DNA from: JBJXHC01 sp964538485
Lineage (GTDB): Bacteria > Bacteroidota > Ignavibacteria > UBA10030 > UBA6906
Direction of reading: 5' to 3'
NCBI GenBank assembly: GCA_964538485.1
Contig: CAZIHJ010000122.1
Span: forward strand, 1-8,204
DNA length: 8,204 nt
Shown here: positions 6,617 to 8,204 of the stretch, one piece after another
Position numbering within the stretch: the first letter of the stretch is position 1
How the letters are laid out: every line of letters begins with the position of its first letter
The notes under the pieces: model-generated
The model's database searches: none
The model's input: only the letters and a program-made list of their open reading frames with translations
Told to the model about the DNA's origin: nothing
Position numbers and translations under genes: made by a program

Positions 6617-7317
6617 CTTTCATTTTCTTGTCCGCTTATCACCAGCTTATACCCCTTCCCGTGAACGTTGAGCACTTCGATACCTTTATCCTCCTGCAAA
6701 TACTTCCGCAGCTTTGAAACAAACACGTCCATACTCCTCCCATTGAAATAGCTGTTATCTCCCCAGATCGTCTTCAGGGCAACATCACGCTCAAGCGTAC
6801 GGTTCACATGAACGCACAACATACGCAGCAATTCAGCCTCCTTGCCGGTGAGCTTCTGTTCTGCTCCATTGCGCTCGAGGATCTGTCTGCCGGAATCGAA
6901 TGTGTACGTTCCGAGGCGGAAGACCGTCGTTGTATCATCGGATGAATCCGTACCGGTTGAGCGCTTCAACACTGCACTGATGCGAAGAATCAATTCCTCC
7001 ATACTGAACGGTTTGGTAACATAATCATCCGCGCCGATTCTGAGGCCTTCGATGCGGTCTTCTTTCAACGACTTGGCCGTCAGGAAGATGATCGGTGTCT
7101 GTTGATCCTTTGCACGTACTTCACGCGCAAAGGTGAAACCGTCCTTCTTCGGCATCATGACATCGACGAGACACAGGACATAGCTCTGCTTGTAATATGA
7201 TGCAAGACCATCCACGCCATTGGTGCAAAGAGTAACCGAGAATCCGTGCAACTCCAGATGTTCCTTCAACACAAATCCCAGGTTCGGGTCATCCTCAAGG
7301 AGAAGAACGTGTTTCAT
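6586..7317 (-). CDS. OmpR/PhoB-family response regulator (RprY-like)
   Basis: A 243-residue cytoplasmic transcription regulator. The receiver domain (about 1-118) has the acidic pair Asp9/Asp10, phospho-acceptor Asp52 in LVDVMMPKKDG, Thr80 and Lys102 (TKPFS). A loose acidic and threonine-rich linker (about 121-131) leads to a winged-helix DNA-binding domain (about 132-227) with LTGKEAELL, NGRSMDVFVSKLRKYL and the closing HGKGYKLVI. All phosphorylation residues are intact, so it should be a normal partner of the kinase encoded just upstream, whose stop overlaps its ATG by 4 bases. The last residues, from about Val235 (VKSKNVKGG), are encoded by the heptamer array and extend past the usual end of the domain, so they look acquired and probably dispensable. 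Regulated genes are unknown. RprY of Bacteroides is the closest named relative I can suggest by eye. Confidence 0.95.
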   Translation of the reverse strand: MKHVLLLEDDPNLGFVLKEHLELHGFSVTLCTNGVDGLASYYKQSYVLCLVDVMMPKKDGFTFAREVRAKDQQTPIIFLTAKSLKEDRIEGLRIGADDYVTKPFSMEELILRISAVLKRSTGTDSSDDTTTVFRLGTYTFDSGRQILERNGAEQKLTGKEAELLRMLCVHVNRTLERDVALKTIWGDNSYFNGRSMDVFVSKLRKYLQEDKGIEVLNVHGKGYKLVISGQENERVKSKNVKGG

Positions 7318-8204
7318 GCCACTCCCTCTTTTCCATTCTCACGCTGTTCAGCCGGAAGCCACAACAGTACGGTGGTGCCTGCTCCGCGAGCACTCCTGAT
7401 CCTCACCGATCCGCCATGTGCTTCGACCATCAGCTTGACGTAACTGAGTCCGAGGCCAAAGCCTTTCACGTCGTGCATGTTGCCCGTCGGAACGCGATAG
7501 TATTTCTCGAACACACGTCCGACCTCCTCCACTTCCATTCCAATACCACTATCCTGGATACTCACCTCGATGCCGTTCTTCACCGTTAGTGTTTCCACGG
7601 TGATCCGTGGATGGTCCGGGGAATACTTGTTTGCATTGTCGAGTATATTATGAATGATGTTGGCAATATGCACCGGATCGCCTTGAATAACGGGAGCATC
7701 GGCCTGCAATTGGCAAGTGATGTCTCCTCCTCTCCCCTCCACTTGCAGTGCAATATTTTCCACCGCTTTCCGGATGACGCCATGAAGATCGATGCTCTCC
7801 ACGTGAAGCTCATAGTCTCCTTCCTCAAGTACTGCCATCTGTAGAATCTTGTCCACTTGATGACGCATTCGCACGTTTTCATCTTGAATGATTGTGTTGT
7901 ACCGGATGACTTTGTCGTTGTGCGATAAGATCTCCGGGCGCCCAATTGCTTCACTCGCAAGTGCTATCGTGGAAATGGGAGTCTTGAACTCGTGCGTCAT
8001 GTTGTTGATAAAATCAACCAGGAGGCCATGAAAATGCTTTTGCCTGAATATCGTTCGGATCGTATACATGAAGCAGAATATGATAATGCCGAGAAATAAC
8101 ACTGTCAGCCCAAGCAACAGGCCAACCTCCTTCAACAGATACATATTGTGGCCCGGGAAGAAGAGCACGAGTTCACTGCGCGCCGAGAATATGTCAAGAG
8201 GAAA
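7314..8204 (-). CDS. Sensor histidine kinase (RprX-like), 5' partial
   Basis: A membrane histidine kinase that should phosphorylate the adjacent regulator. The reading frame stays open to the right edge, so the gene begins outside the window and 296 residues are visible. The first 20 or so are the end of an extracytoplasmic sensor region. A membrane helix follows (about 23-49), then a basic Arg/Gln/Lys turn. The dimerisation domain holds the phospho-acceptor His71 in MTHEFKTPIS (codon 7992-7994). The ATPase domain has the N box (HNILDNANKYS), G1 (DSGIGM), F box (FEKYYRV) and G2 (GFGLGLS). The H-box and G2 wording is characteristic of Bacteroidota-type kinases. A GTG at 8168 could be mistaken for a start, but it would remove residues that continue the conserved pre-helix region. 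The kinase precedes the regulator and overlaps it by 4 bases (ATGA), so the two are cotranslated. The stimulus is unknown because most of the sensor domain is missing. Confidence 0.95.
   Translation of the reverse strand, partial: FPLDIFSARSELVLFFPGHNMYLLKEVGLLLGLTVLFLGIIIFCFMYTIRTIFRQKHFHGLLVDFINNMTHEFKTPISTIALASEAIGRPEILSHNDKVIRYNTIIQDENVRMRHQVDKILQMAVLEEGDYELHVESIDLHGVIRKAVENIALQVEGRGGDITCQLQADAPVIQGDPVHIANIIHNILDNANKYSPDHPRITVETLTVKNGIEVSIQDSGIGMEVEEVGRVFEKYYRVPTGNMHDVKGFGLGLSYVKLMVEAHGGSVRIRSARGAGTTVLLWLPAEQRENGKEGVA
7322..7328 (-). promoter_or_regulatory. Shine-Dalgarno site of the response regulator
   Basis: On the minus strand GAGGGAG lies inside the last codons of the kinase gene, with GGGAG 4 bases and GAGG 7 bases from the ATG at 7317. 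It supports this start and, with the 4-base overlap, allows both reinitiation and independent ribosome entry on the regulator message. Confidence 0.6.

Overview
The window reads as bacterial chromosome of intermediate GC content. It most likely comes from the Bacteroidota/Chlorobiota/Ignavibacteriota (FCB) group. The best clue is the two-component pair at the right end: the kinase has an INNMTHEFKTP-type H-box and a GFGLGLSYVK G2 box, and the regulator resembles RprY, a style typical of that lineage. This placement comes from reading the proteins, not from a database search. No rRNA, tRNA, CRISPR array or insertion sequence is visible.

Layout. Six genes lie on the plus strand and two on the minus strand. 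(1) The C-terminal two thirds of an ABC exporter half-transporter, cut by the left edge (1-1290). (2) A small truncated haemoglobin with a signal peptide (1396-1836), followed by a convincing intrinsic terminator (1842-1878). (3) A tightly packed run of a divergent cupin (1978-2343), murB (2333-3445), a YihX-like HAD phosphatase (3442-4059) and priA (4056-6566). Adjacent genes in this run overlap by 11, 4 and 4 bases, so it is probably one translationally coupled operon that joins a peptidoglycan-precursor enzyme to the replication-restart helicase. (4) Converging on it from the right, a histidine kinase (7314 to the right edge, N-terminus missing) and its OmpR-family response regulator (6586-7317), which also overlap by 4 bases.

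The two blocks meet tail to tail with only 19 bases between stop codons. That junction is a run of degenerate 7-base units (6568-6616) which extends into the response-regulator gene and encodes its last residues, including the stop codon. This is the most unusual structural feature here.

Most of the window is ordinary housekeeping and signalling sequence. I did not find a convincing new multi-gene system. The points most worth a second look are the heptamer array, the exported haemoglobin with an atypical distal haem pocket, and the cupin that has lost its usual metal-binding histidines.
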